From: JACPFJ01 sp041738275
GTDB lineage: Bacteria > Desulfobacterota > Desulfuromonadia > Geobacterales > Pseudopelobacteraceae
DNA length: 6,590 nucleotides
Assembly (NCBI GenBank): GCA_041738275.1
Contig: JBGSQD010000266.1
Span: forward strand, 1 to 6,590
Direction of reading: 5' to 3'
Shown here: in pieces, positions 1 to 5,977 of the stretch
Layout: each line of letters opens with the position of its first letter
Numbering within the stretch: position 1 is the first letter of the stretch
The notes under the pieces: model-generated
Told to the model about the DNA's origin: nothing
What the model saw: the letters and a program-made list of their open reading frames with translations, nothing else
The model's database searches: none
Made by a program: the position numbers and the translations under genes

Positions 1-30
1 CCCTAACCCTCCCCCGCCAGGGGGGAGGGA
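1..30. repeat. GC-rich palindromic repeat inside the kinase reading frame
   Basis: A perfect 9-bp dyad pairs CCCTCCCCC (7-15) with GGGGGAGGG (21-29) around a 5-nt loop GCCAG, next to CCCTAA. The layout CCCTAACCCTCCCCC..GGGGGAGGG resembles a dispersed, mostly intergenic repeat common in proteobacterial genomes (recollection, not searched). The repeat is probably cut by the window edge. On the minus strand it is translated in frame as SLPPGGGGLG within the kinase ATPase domain. Confidence 0.7.
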
Positions 31-897
31 ACTAGTTGTGGAAATGGTCACATTTCCCCCTTCCGGGGTCGCCTGCAGGGCATTGATAATAATATTGAGG
101 AAGGCCTGGCGTAGCTTCTCGCCGTCTGCCCTGACAAGTACTTCCTCCGCCGGTTCCAGCACAAGCCTGACCTTGCGCACTTTGGCGTCGTTTGCCACCA
201 GGGTGACAATCGTCTCCAGCTCTTCCAGGACAGGACACGACTTCATTTCACCCGGCTGGGGCCTGGCCATGCGCAGGAAATCCTCCACGACCCGATTGAG
301 CCGCTCGGTTTCCTTGATCTGGATCTCGATGAACTCGTATTTGGGTTCGCCCGGCTTGTAATCGTCACGCAGGATCTCGGCCGTGCCCCGGATGGAGCCG
401 AGCGGGTTGCGGATCTCGTGGGCCAGTACCGCCGCCATCTCTCCCAGGGTGGAGAGCTTTTCCGCACGACGCAACTGCTCTTCGATGGCGATAATCCGCT
501 CCGACTGCTGCTGCAGAGTTTTGTAGGACTCCTCCAGCCCTTCGGCGGTCTTCTGCAACTCAAGGCTGCGCTCCCGCTCCCGCTGCGACAACAGGCCGGT
601 CACGCCGCCGACGATGTTGTAGAGTACGATCTCCAGGTATTTTTCGATCTCCACCGCCAGCCCGCCGCCCCACTGGAAGAGCACATGGGGCGCATAGGCT
701 ATGCTGACAACGATGGAGCAGGCCAGGCCGCCGCGGAAACCGAACCAGAAGGCCGCCAGGATGATCGGCAGGTAATACAATCGCTGGAAGATGTCGTGGA
801 GCATCGGTAGATGCAGGGGGGTCAGGTAGTGGAACAGGCTGATGCCGACGATGAAGGCCAGGATCATGCAGATGCGCAGGGGGGTGGAAGGTTTCAT
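1..897 (-). CDS. NtrB-like membrane sensor histidine kinase, 3' end outside window
   Basis: 299 codons are open from ATG 897 to the window edge with no stop, so the C-terminus is missing. Hydrophobic stretches lie at about residues 9-25, 40-74 and 87-103, suggesting a small membrane-embedded sensor. A charged coiled-coil-like linker (about 105-145) follows. The phosphoacceptor H-box is AHEIRNPLGSIRG with His160, and the N-box is FLNIIINALQATPEGG with Asn272. The G-boxes would lie beyond the window. This HisKA type is typical of NtrB/AtoS/ZraS kinases, which usually phosphorylate NtrC-family, sigma54-activating regulators; such a partner may lie just left of the window (inference). No good Shine-Dalgarno precedes ATG 897: GAGGGG is 19 nt away, and an in-frame TTG at 924 is a poorer option. 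The last ten residues, SLPPGGGGLG, come from an in-frame palindromic repeat and are unlike the usual sequence here, so the gene may be altered or interrupted. The kinase call is firm; the signal is unknown. Confidence 0.9.
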   Translation of the reverse strand, partial: MKPSTPLRICMILAFIVGISLFHYLTPLHLPMLHDIFQRLYYLPIILAAFWFGFRGGLACSIVVSIAYAPHVLFQWGGGLAVEIEKYLEIVLYNIVGGVTGLLSQRERERSLELQKTAEGLEESYKTLQQQSERIIAIEEQLRRAEKLSTLGEMAAVLAHEIRNPLGSIRGTAEILRDDYKPGEPKYEFIEIQIKETERLNRVVEDFLRMARPQPGEMKSCPVLEELETIVTLVANDAKVRKVRLVLEPAEEVLVRADGEKLRQAFLNIIINALQATPEGGNVTISTTSSLPPGGGGLG

Positions 898-1108
898 GGT
901 AACGTTTATAGCGCAACCCCTCAAAAATACAATCTTAAATACTAGAAAATGCAGTTCACCAAGGAGTCGCAGAGATACAGAGAACAAGAATAAAATAAAA
1001 TCATTAAGTTACAACGTTGCAATTGACAGTAGTCATTCACATTTGTAGTGATTTCCTCCGTGTCTCAGTGTCTCCGTGGTTGAAGAATCGCTTTTGGAAA
1101 ATTTAGTT
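898..1108. other. Intergenic spacer between ABC ATPase and histidine kinase
   Basis: This 211-bp spacer is A/T-rich around 985-1050 and holds the inverted repeat described separately. I see no convincing intrinsic terminator after the ATPase and no strong sigma70 promoter facing the kinase. Co-transcription of the kinase with the ABC operon is therefore possible but not shown. Confidence 0.5.
955..1084. repeat. Imperfect inverted repeat, 'TTCACC..GGAG..GAGA' family
   Basis: The left arm at 955-984 reads TTCACCAAGGAG followed by TCGCAGAGATACAGAGAA. The reverse complement of the right arm at 1053-1084 reads TTCAACCACGGAG followed by ACACTGAGACACGGAGGAA. About two thirds of aligned positions agree over 30 bases, around a 68-bp A/T-rich centre. 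Sequences of the form TTCACCACGGAGACACGGAGA are widespread intergenic repeats in environmental bacteria (recollection). The paired, diverged copies look like an old miniature element or a repeat pair; no ORF is inside. Confidence 0.65.
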
Positions 1109-1777
1109 TTAATGCACCACCATGCCGTCCTTCAGATGGATCGTGCGGTCTGAGTAGGAACCGTTTTCCGGGTTGTGGGTGACCATGACTACCGTCTGGC
1201 CGGCATCGTTCAACTCCCGAAAGAGGGCCATGACCTCGTCGCTGGTCTTGGAATCGAGGTTGCCGGTCGGCTCGTCAGCCAGCAGAATGTGCGGGTTGTT
1301 GACAATGGCACGGGCAATGGCCACCCGCTCCTGTTCTCCACCGGAGAGCTGGTTGGGCAGGCGGTCGAGCTTGTTACCCAGGCCGACCTGCTCCAGGGCG
1401 CGGCGGGCGGCAGCTGTTTTTTCTGCACTCTTGGCTTTTACGATGGCCAGCGGCAGCATGACATTTTCGATAGCCGTCAGATAAGGGATCAGATGGAACG
1501 ACTGGAAGACAAATCCCAGATTCTGCGCCCGGAAGTCGGCCAGTTTTTCACCCGGCAAATCATACAGCTTGATCCCGGCCATCTCGACCTCGCCGACAGT
1601 GGGGTGGTTCATGCCGCCCAGCACCGACAGCAGGGTACTCTTGCCGGAGCCGGACTGGCCCATGATGGTGATGAATTCGCCCGCCTCGATGGAGATGTCC
1701 ACCCCGCGCAGAGCCTCAACCGTGTCGTCGCCGCTGGAGTAGTGTTTTTTCAGGTTGCTTATTTCTATTAGTGCCAT
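1109..1777 (-). CDS. ABC transporter ATP-binding protein, MacB/LolD type
   Basis: A 222-residue cytoplasmic ATPase, the usual length for stand-alone LolD/MacB-type subunits. Walker A is GQSGSGKST (40-48), the Q-loop Gln92 sits in FVFQSFHLIP, the signature is LSGGE (144-148), Walker B is ILLADEPTGNLD (164-175, with Asp168 and catalytic Glu169), and the switch His201 is in VTHNP. The phrase DEPTGNLD is characteristic of the MacB/LolD/FtsE group. The signature region reads LSGGEQERVAIARA where LSGGQQQRVAIARA is commoner; this should still be functional. GGAG stands 5 nt before the ATG. The gene is last in a four-gene operon, 30 bp after the permease, which is its obvious membrane partner. Proteins of this family power mechanotransmission or export from the outer leaflet or periplasm rather than classical uptake. 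The substrate is not visible; neighbours point to metal or thiol chemistry. Confidence 0.95.
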   Translation of the reverse strand: MALIEISNLKKHYSSGDDTVEALRGVDISIEAGEFITIMGQSGSGKSTLLSVLGGMNHPTVGEVEMAGIKLYDLPGEKLADFRAQNLGFVFQSFHLIPYLTAIENVMLPLAIVKAKSAEKTAAARRALEQVGLGNKLDRLPNQLSGGEQERVAIARAIVNNPHILLADEPTGNLDSKTSDEVMALFRELNDAGQTVVMVTHNPENGSYSDRTIHLKDGMVVH

Positions 1778-1797
1778 ATTTTCTCCATAGTACTTTT

Positions 1798-1810
1798 TGA
1801 GACGGTCTCA
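1798..1810. repeat. 13-bp perfect palindrome at the permease stop codon
   Basis: TGAGAC-G-GTCTCA overlaps the permease TGA stop and precedes the ATPase ribosome-binding site. It is too short, and lacks a following U-run, to be a terminator. It may be a small dyad that tunes translation of the ATPase, or chance. Confidence 0.35.
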
Positions 1811-2968
1811 TAATGCTCGTAAAGCCTCTGTCGGGTCCATCTTGCTGGCATGCAGCGCCGGATAAAGGCTCGCCAGGAGCCCCAGCGTCAAAGCCAGTCC
1901 GATGGAACCGAATGCCACGGTCGTATCCCACACCAGGTGGGCATTCTTGCTCTCGGCCATGAACGGCAGGGCCAATTTTGCCCCGCCCATGCCGACGGCA
2001 TACCCCAGAAATCCTGCCAGCAGGCTGACCAGGGCTGCCTCCAGCAGGATGATCCGCATGATATGGCTTTTCCTGAAACCGATGGCCCGGAACACGCCGA
2101 TTTCTGTGGTGCGCTCGTTGACGCTCCCCATCATGGTGACGAACACGATCAGGGAGCCGATGAAGACCACCACCCCGGCCATGGCGTAGGAGAAGCGTTT
2201 GAACTGATCCAGCGCCTTGAGACGCCCCTCTACCACCTGCTGGATGGCCGATACCCTGGCATCGGGGAGCTTTTCGGCAATCTGGGTTACCATGTCGCCG
2301 ATCGGGCAGCCCGAGCAGAGCGCCGCGACCTCGGCCAGGGTGATCTTGCCCTCTTTGCCCAGCAGCTTCTGGGCTATTTTCAGCTCGGCAAAGACAAGCG
2401 AGTCATCCTGGGAGCCGGTCTGCTCCAGCACTCCGGCAATCTTGAAGGTTTTACCCTTGATTTGAATGGTATCTCCGGAACTCGCGTTGAGTACCTTGGA
2501 TGCGTCGCTGCCCAATAGAAGTTCATTCTCCTTTTTTGGTGCATCGCCAAAGATTTTCCACCACTGCTTCATCTTCAGTTCATTGTCGAAGTTGACCCCC
2601 ACCAACAGCACATCGTGGCTATCCACCTTGATGCCGCCCAATACCTTGGGGGCAACCGCCGAGATATTCTTGTGGTTGGCGATGGTCTTGATGCGTGCCA
2701 AGTCCTCCTCCAGGATTTCGCGCTGGTCAAAGGTCACGCCCCCCAGGCTGATGCCGCCGTAGTTCATGGCCAGACCATTGCTCTGGGGTGTGATCAGGAT
2801 ATTGGCGCCGAACTCGTCCATCTTGCGTTCAATGTCGCTGGACATGGAGCGGGTCAGGGTCACCAGGGTCACGATGGTGGCGATTCCCACCATCAGGCCG
2901 ATCGTCAGAAAGGCCATCTTGGCCTTGCGGCGCTTGAGGTTGTTGATGGAGATGGTGTGCAGTTTCAT
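1808..2968 (-). CDS. ABC transporter permease, MacB/FtsX type, with periplasmic CxxC
   Basis: 386 residues, close to the normal length of MacB-like permeases that lack a fused ATPase. Topology follows the family: TM1 at about 18-38, a large periplasmic domain (about 40-258), then three TM segments at about 261-281, 307-330 and 350-376. The FtsX-domain motif NERTTEIGVFRAIG is at 284-297 and the C-terminus is the usual YPALHASKMDPTEALRAL. The periplasmic domain carries ALCSGCPIGDM, with Cys218 and Cys221, absent from typical MacB proteins to my knowledge. This suggests binding or redox chemistry linked to the Cys-rich neighbours. The start ATG overlaps the upstream stop as TGATG, so translation is likely coupled. 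The ATPase 30 bp downstream is its partner. The fold is certain; the substrate (metal, thiol carrier or lipid-linked species) is not. Confidence 0.93.
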   Translation of the reverse strand: MKLHTISINNLKRRKAKMAFLTIGLMVGIATIVTLVTLTRSMSSDIERKMDEFGANILITPQSNGLAMNYGGISLGGVTFDQREILEEDLARIKTIANHKNISAVAPKVLGGIKVDSHDVLLVGVNFDNELKMKQWWKIFGDAPKKENELLLGSDASKVLNASSGDTIQIKGKTFKIAGVLEQTGSQDDSLVFAELKIAQKLLGKEGKITLAEVAALCSGCPIGDMVTQIAEKLPDARVSAIQQVVEGRLKALDQFKRFSYAMAGVVVFIGSLIVFVTMMGSVNERTTEIGVFRAIGFRKSHIMRIILLEAALVSLLAGFLGYAVGMGGAKLALPFMAESKNAHLVWDTTVAFGSIGLALTLGLLASLYPALHASKMDPTEALRAL

Positions 2969-3432
2969 CAGAAGTATCTCGCTCCGCCCTTGAGGTCAGT
3001 TGCCTTGATCAAAATCGTGTTGCCGTTCTGTTGGTGCGGCAGGTAGCCGGGATTGCAGCCGCCGGTGGCATTGGGACCAAGCCTGTTGATGGCAAACTTC
3101 TGGTTGCAGTTTTTGCAGTTCATCTTGTCATCCTGCTGCTCATAACCCTTTTTGGATTTGTAACAGGAATCGCAGGCGTCAAAGGCGGTCTTGTAGCTGC
3201 CGTCAGCTGCCTTGACCGCAAAGAAGGTGATCTCTTTGCCGCTGTCTTCAAATTTATAGAAGTGCGCCTTGTTGTCGGACAGCTTTGCGACCGGTAGGGT
3301 GACGGTTCCGTTAGTAGCCTTGACCTTCTCGTATTTGCCCAGCGAGAAGGCAAATACACTGGCTGCGCCAACCAGTAGTGCTGTTAAAACAATAGCCGTC
3401 CAAGTAATCTGTTTGATGCGCTTCGTTGCCAT
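2968..3432 (-). CDS. DUF2318-like membrane-anchored Cys-rich protein
   Basis: 154 residues with an N-terminal signal/TM segment (about 10-29, no lipobox) and a periplasmic domain holding five cysteines: Cys87 and Cys90 (CDSC), Cys106 and Cys109 (CKNC), and Cys126 (GGCNPG). The pattern FDACDSCY...MNCKNCNQKFAINRLG...GGCNPGYLP matches my recollection of DUF2318, annotated as a predicted Fe-S or metal-binding membrane protein. In Campylobacter jejuni a DUF2318 protein sits with FtsX-type permeases and an ATPase beside the P19/FTR1 iron system (Cj1658-Cj1665, recollection). That same partnership is seen here without P19 or FTR1. The paired CxxC motifs suggest Fe-S, Zn or Cu binding, or electron transfer. 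AAGGAG lies about 7 nt before the ATG. The gene sits 56 bp after the HMA gene and overlaps the permease start by one base. Biochemical function is not established. Confidence 0.85.
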   Translation of the reverse strand: MATKRIKQITWTAIVLTALLVGAASVFAFSLGKYEKVKATNGTVTLPVAKLSDNKAHFYKFEDSGKEITFFAVKAADGSYKTAFDACDSCYKSKKGYEQQDDKMNCKNCNQKFAINRLGPNATGGCNPGYLPHQQNGNTILIKATDLKGGARYF

Positions 3433-3488
3433 TCCGTTCTCCTTGTTGTTAGAAATGTTCTCTGTTGTTTATCCCGCTGGGGGTAAGT

Positions 3489-3914
3489 TCAGTTTTGTCT
3501 TTTGCTTCCACAACCGCCGTTGCCGCCACAGCCTCCGCAGCCTGAAAGCACCGTCTTTTTGCCGAAATCCACGCCGGTGATCTGCTTGTACTGTTCAGGC
3601 GTCAGCACCTGATATACCTTGCTGCCAAAGCCCGCGCCATTGACCTTCTCGGTCAGGGATTCCGGTTTGACGGTTTTGGTGTCATAGCCGACGATGACCC
3701 AGCCACCCTCAACGTCCACCTCGGTTGCTGCAACGCCTTTCAATGATTCCAGCGCCGTGGTGATCTTGCTGGAGCAGCTGCCGCAGGTCATGCCGGTTGT
3801 TTTGAGGACAGCGATCGAATCGGCTGTCGAGCCGATTCGGACATAGAATGCAAGCACCGACAGGAATGTTACTGCTGCGATCAGCAGCGCAGCATTTGCG
3901 ATCTTCTTTTTCAT
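3489..3914 (-). CDS. Exported HMA-domain metal-binding protein with Cys/Gly tail
   Basis: 141 residues: an N-terminal signal or anchor (Lys-rich start, hydrophobic about 5-25), then an HMA (ferredoxin-like, MerP/CopZ-type) domain at about 34-100 with the metal motif GMTCGSCSSKI (Cys44, Cys47). A short segment VLTPEQYKQITG follows, then a C-terminal tail SGCGGCGGNGGCGS with Cys126, Cys129 and Cys135. The family binds soft metals such as Cu(I) or Hg(II); the tail is a second possible metal site not found in plain MerP. GGAGG lies 7 nt before the ATG, fixing the start. It is first in the operon with the DUF2318-like protein, permease and ATPase, so it probably acts as the periplasmic metal-binding or sensing component handing over to them (inference). 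A sigma54-type promoter lies just upstream. The metal cannot be told from sequence. Confidence 0.9.
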   Translation of the reverse strand: MKKKIANAALLIAAVTFLSVLAFYVRIGSTADSIAVLKTTGMTCGSCSSKITTALESLKGVAATEVDVEGGWVIVGYDTKTVKPESLTEKVNGAGFGSKVYQVLTPEQYKQITGVDFGKKTVLSGCGGCGGNGGCGSKRQN

Positions 3915-3975
3915 ATGAAATCCTCCGGAATAATCATGGGGTGTTGTCGGTTCGCACCTATCGACGATTCATTAA

Positions 3976-3992
3976 TTCAAGGAGCGTGCCAG
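3976..3992 (-). promoter_or_regulatory. Sigma54 (-24/-12) promoter for the metal operon
   Basis: Minus-strand CTGGCACGCTCCTTGAA. The consensus is YTGGCACGNNNNTTGCW. The whole -24 block matches, the 4-nt spacer is right and TTG is present; the only key mismatch is GA for GC at -12. Predicted transcription start is near 3965, giving a leader of about 50 nt before the HMA ATG. No comparable sigma70 promoter is seen on this strand here. Confidence 0.65.
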
Positions 3993-4013
3993 AACATGCT
4001 GATCGCTGTAAAT

Positions 4014-4038
4014 CACCAATAATACAGGATGATTGGTG
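4014..4038. promoter_or_regulatory. Dyad CACCAAT-N11-ATTGGTG, possible operator
   Basis: Perfect 7-bp inverted repeat centred about 61 bp upstream of the predicted sigma54 start. It overlaps a smaller dyad, CTGTA-N12-TACAG (4006-4027). It could be a regulator or integration-host-factor-adjacent site; the binding protein is unknown. Confidence 0.45.
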
Positions 4039-4069
4039 CGCTGATCTGTCTGACTGCCTGGGCAGCGGC

Positions 4070-4103
4070 GAAGAATATCCAACAAGGGTGTGGAATATTC
4101 TTC
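4070..4103. promoter_or_regulatory. Dyad GAAGAATATCC-N11-GGAATATTCTTC, candidate enhancer
   Basis: Eleven- and twelve-base arms are complementary except for one missing T in the left arm. The centre lies about 121 bp upstream of the predicted sigma54 start, the usual distance for an NtrC-type activator site. The right arm overlaps the direct repeat TGTGGAATA. Function is inferred from symmetry and position only. Confidence 0.5.
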
Positions 4104-4141
4104 ATAGTGGATTGTGGAATAGTGTACGTGTCCCTCTTACG

Positions 4142-4170
4142 ACAATTCTTGCCGAGAGAGACAATATAAT
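4142..4170 (+). promoter_or_regulatory. Sigma70-type promoter of ssb
   Basis: A perfect -10 hexamer TATAAT lies at 4165-4170. With 17-bp spacing the -35 would be ACAATT (4142-4147), a poor match. The start would be near 4177, giving a leader of about 57 nt before ssb. Confidence 0.6.
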
Positions 4171-4233
4171 GTATTCTCCAACCCGTTCCATTTTGTCGGA
4201 AAATGTATTGTAAATCTACTGTAAGGAGTTTTT

Positions 4234-4668
4234 ATGGCCAGTCTTAATAAAGTCATGCTGATCGGAAACCTTGGTAAGGATCCGGAAGTTCGTTACACCG
4301 CTTCAGGGCAGGCGGTGGCAGGTTTTTCCCTTGCCACGAGTGAGAAGTTCAAGGGCAAGTCTGGAGAGTGGGAAGAGCGCACCGAGTGGCACAACATTAC
4401 ACTCTGGGGAAAACTGGCAGAGATTGCCGGTGAATATCTCTCAAAAGGTAAAACCGTTTACATCGAAGGACGCCTGCAGACCAGAAAGTGGCAGGACAAA
4501 AGCGGCAATGATCGCTATACTACCGAAATAGTTGGTGACAAGATGCAGATGCTTTCACCCAAGGGCGAAAGCCGTCGCGGTGGTGATGGCGGTTCCGATT
4601 CAGGAGCAGGCGGAGGTGGCGGAAGCCATGAGGAACCACCTTTCCAGGATGATGATATTCCGTTCTAA
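4234..4668 (+). CDS. ssb: Single-stranded DNA-binding protein
   Basis: 144 residues. It coats single-stranded DNA during replication, repair and recombination and recruits partner proteins. The OB-fold spans about 1-110, beginning MASLNKVMLIGNLGKDPEVRYT, with the family stretches EWHNITLWGKLAEIAGEYLSKG and VYIEGRLQTRKWQDKSG. A flexible Gly/Ser-rich linker (about 114-131) leads to the acidic protein-docking tip DDDIPF. It is shorter than E. coli SSB (178 residues) because the linker is short; a complete tip shows the gene is intact. AAGGAG is 5 nt before the ATG. It has its own TATAAT promoter and a strong terminator, so it is probably monocistronic. It is divergent from the metal operon and convergent with the kinase gene, with no functional link to either evident. 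Whether it is the only ssb of the genome cannot be told. Confidence 0.98.
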   Translation: MASLNKVMLIGNLGKDPEVRYTASGQAVAGFSLATSEKFKGKSGEWEERTEWHNITLWGKLAEIAGEYLSKGKTVYIEGRLQTRKWQDKSGNDRYTTEIVGDKMQMLSPKGESRRGGDGGSDSGAGGGGGSHEEPPFQDDDIPF

Positions 4669-4698
4669 AAAGTACCATTAGCTGGAATGTAAACATTG

Positions 4699-4730
4699 AT
4701 GCGCAACCCTATGTGGCTGCGCATTTTTTT
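4699..4730 (+). terminator. Intrinsic terminator of ssb
   Basis: Stem ATGCGCA (4699-4705) pairs with TGCGCAT (4718-4724); CC/GG inside can extend it past an A-C mismatch. Seven T's follow. It ends two bases before the stop codon of the convergent kinase gene and has no T-run on the minus strand, so it serves mainly ssb. Confidence 0.9.
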
Positions 4731-4732
4731 GA

Positions 4733-5977
4733 TCATATCGGTATTCTGATTGTAAAGGTTGTTCCTTTACCTGGAGTGCTTTCCACGGTTAACTCTCCCG
4801 AATGTTTCAGGATAATATCATAGCTGATCGATAGACCCAGACCGGTACCTTTTCCGACAGCCTTTGTGGTGAAAAACGGTTCGAAGATGCGTTCTTTCAG
4901 TTCATCGGGAATCCCGCACCCGGTATCACTGATTGATATAAAAATATTCCCGTCGGCCTGCCAGGTTCGGGCAGTTATTTCACCTTGAGTTTCCATGGCA
5001 TGGGCCGCATTGATCAGCAGGTTCATCATGACCTGTGTTAGTTGGTTGGGCAGACATAGCGTGGGCGGAATATCACCAAAATCGGTCTCCACCTTTGCAA
5101 CGTATTTAAGTTCGTTTTTTACCATCTCCAAAGACTTGCCGATGACCTCATTGATGTTTGTCATGACAAATTCATCGTTGTCAGAGCGCGAGAAGCCCTT
5201 CAGATTCCTGACAATCTCCTTGATCCTGACAACTCCTTCCATGGTCTCTACCAGCAGTTTCGGGATATCGTCAGCAATCCTGTCAAGCCGCAGTTTTTTG
5301 CGTACCTCCCTGATTTGTTCAAGTTCCTCCGGCGGACTGTATCTGTCGAGTAATTCCGACTGAACCCTGACAAAATCCAGCAGTCTTCTCGTGTATTTAT
5401 CCAGCGATTCCAGGTTGCTGGAGATGAACCCGACCGGATTGTTGATCTCGTGGGCCACGCCTGCGGCAATCTGCCCCATGAGTGCCATCTTCTCATTCTG
5501 AAGTACAATTTCATTTGCCCTTTCCAGCTCGCGGGACTGTTCTTTCAGGGCCTTTTCCAGGTCTATCCGATAATTTCTTTCGATACTTCGCAGCCGTCGA
5601 TAGGTGACTGCCTTTTCAATGGCCTTCAGCATGTATATTGGATCAAATGGTTTGATGATGAAATCGAAAGCCCCTTTTTTGATAGCCGCTACCGTCAAAT
5701 CGATATCAGCGTAGGCGGTCATCAGAACGACCGGAATTTCGGCGTTAATCGCAAGAACCTTCTCCAGCAGGGCAATACCGTCCATTCCCGGCATCCGTAT
5801 GTCGGTGATCAAGACATCCACATCACCATGCCGTTCGCAGAGAAACATCAGGGAATTTGTGCCGTTTTCAAAGGCATACGCTTCAAAACCAGTTTTTTCG
5901 AGGATCCCTAGCAGACTGGTCCTGACATCCCAATCGTCATCGACGATTACAACCCTGCCGCAGTTAGTCTTTTCCAT
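4733..5977 (-). CDS. Receiver-histidine kinase fusion protein
   Basis: 414 residues, soluble, no TM segments. An N-terminal receiver domain (about 8-122) has acidic pocket Asp13-Asp15, phosphoacceptor Asp59 (ITDIRMPGMDG), Thr87 and Lys109 (IKPFD). A coiled-coil linker (about 130-165) leads to a histidine kinase with H-box GVAHEINNPVGFISSN (His176), N-box MMNLLINAAHAM (Asn323), G1 DTGCGIP (Asp351) and G2 GKGTGLGLSI (376-384). The input is thus probably phosphorylation by another kinase, modulating output of this one. I chose ATG 5977 because GGAG (5984-5987) stands 6 nt before it; ATGs at 5998 and 5989 in the same frame lack this. The start overlaps the upstream receiver gene by 14 bases, showing one transcription unit. 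No DNA-binding output is present and its target is unknown. All catalytic residues are intact. Confidence 0.93.
   Translation of the reverse strand: MEKTNCGRVVIVDDDWDVRTSLLGILEKTGFEAYAFENGTNSLMFLCERHGDVDVLITDIRMPGMDGIALLEKVLAINAEIPVVLMTAYADIDLTVAAIKKGAFDFIIKPFDPIYMLKAIEKAVTYRRLRSIERNYRIDLEKALKEQSRELERANEIVLQNEKMALMGQIAAGVAHEINNPVGFISSNLESLDKYTRRLLDFVRVQSELLDRYSPPEELEQIREVRKKLRLDRIADDIPKLLVETMEGVVRIKEIVRNLKGFSRSDNDEFVMTNINEVIGKSLEMVKNELKYVAKVETDFGDIPPTLCLPNQLTQVMMNLLINAAHAMETQGEITARTWQADGNIFISISDTGCGIPDELKERIFEPFFTTKAVGKGTGLGLSISYDIILKHSGELTVESTPGKGTTFTIRIPI

Larger units (their letters stand above)
3915..4233. other. Divergent control region between metal operon and ssb
   Basis: 319 bp with no credible gene. 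It holds the -24/-12 promoter facing left, two dyads upstream of it, a direct repeat TGTGGAATA at 4089-4097 and 4113-4121 (24 bp apart), and the TATAAT promoter facing ssb. Each main element is listed separately. Confidence 0.7.

Noticed and set aside
243..916. Minus-strand ORFs at 243-563 and 560-916
   Set aside because: They are other-frame shadows of the kinase read from ATG 897, which shows clear H- and N-boxes.
1023..1051. TTGACA-N17-TAGTGA, a plus-strand promoter-like match
   Set aside because: The -35 is perfect but the -10 is weak and no plus-strand gene follows; it points into the antisense of the ATPase.
955..1084. Possible CRISPR fragment
   Set aside because: There are only two diverged arms in inverted orientation, with no regular spacers.
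1175..1771. 198-codon plus-strand ORF opposite the ABC ATPase
   Set aside because: The opposite strand encodes a complete ATPase with all motifs; this frame is a GC-rich shadow.
1850..2518. 222-codon plus-strand ORF opposite the permease
   Set aside because: It is rich in His, Gln and Gly with no domain, and the permease on the other strand is certain.
3433..3488. Possible terminator or promoter between the HMA and DUF2318-like genes
   Set aside because: The 56-bp gap shows no stable stem with a T-run and no promoter hexamers; it holds only the downstream ribosome-binding site.
3848..4213. 121-codon plus-strand ORF across the divergent control region
   Set aside because: It starts inside the antisense of the HMA gene, runs over the sigma54 promoter, the dyads and the ssb promoter, has no recognisable domain and no convincing ribosome-binding site.
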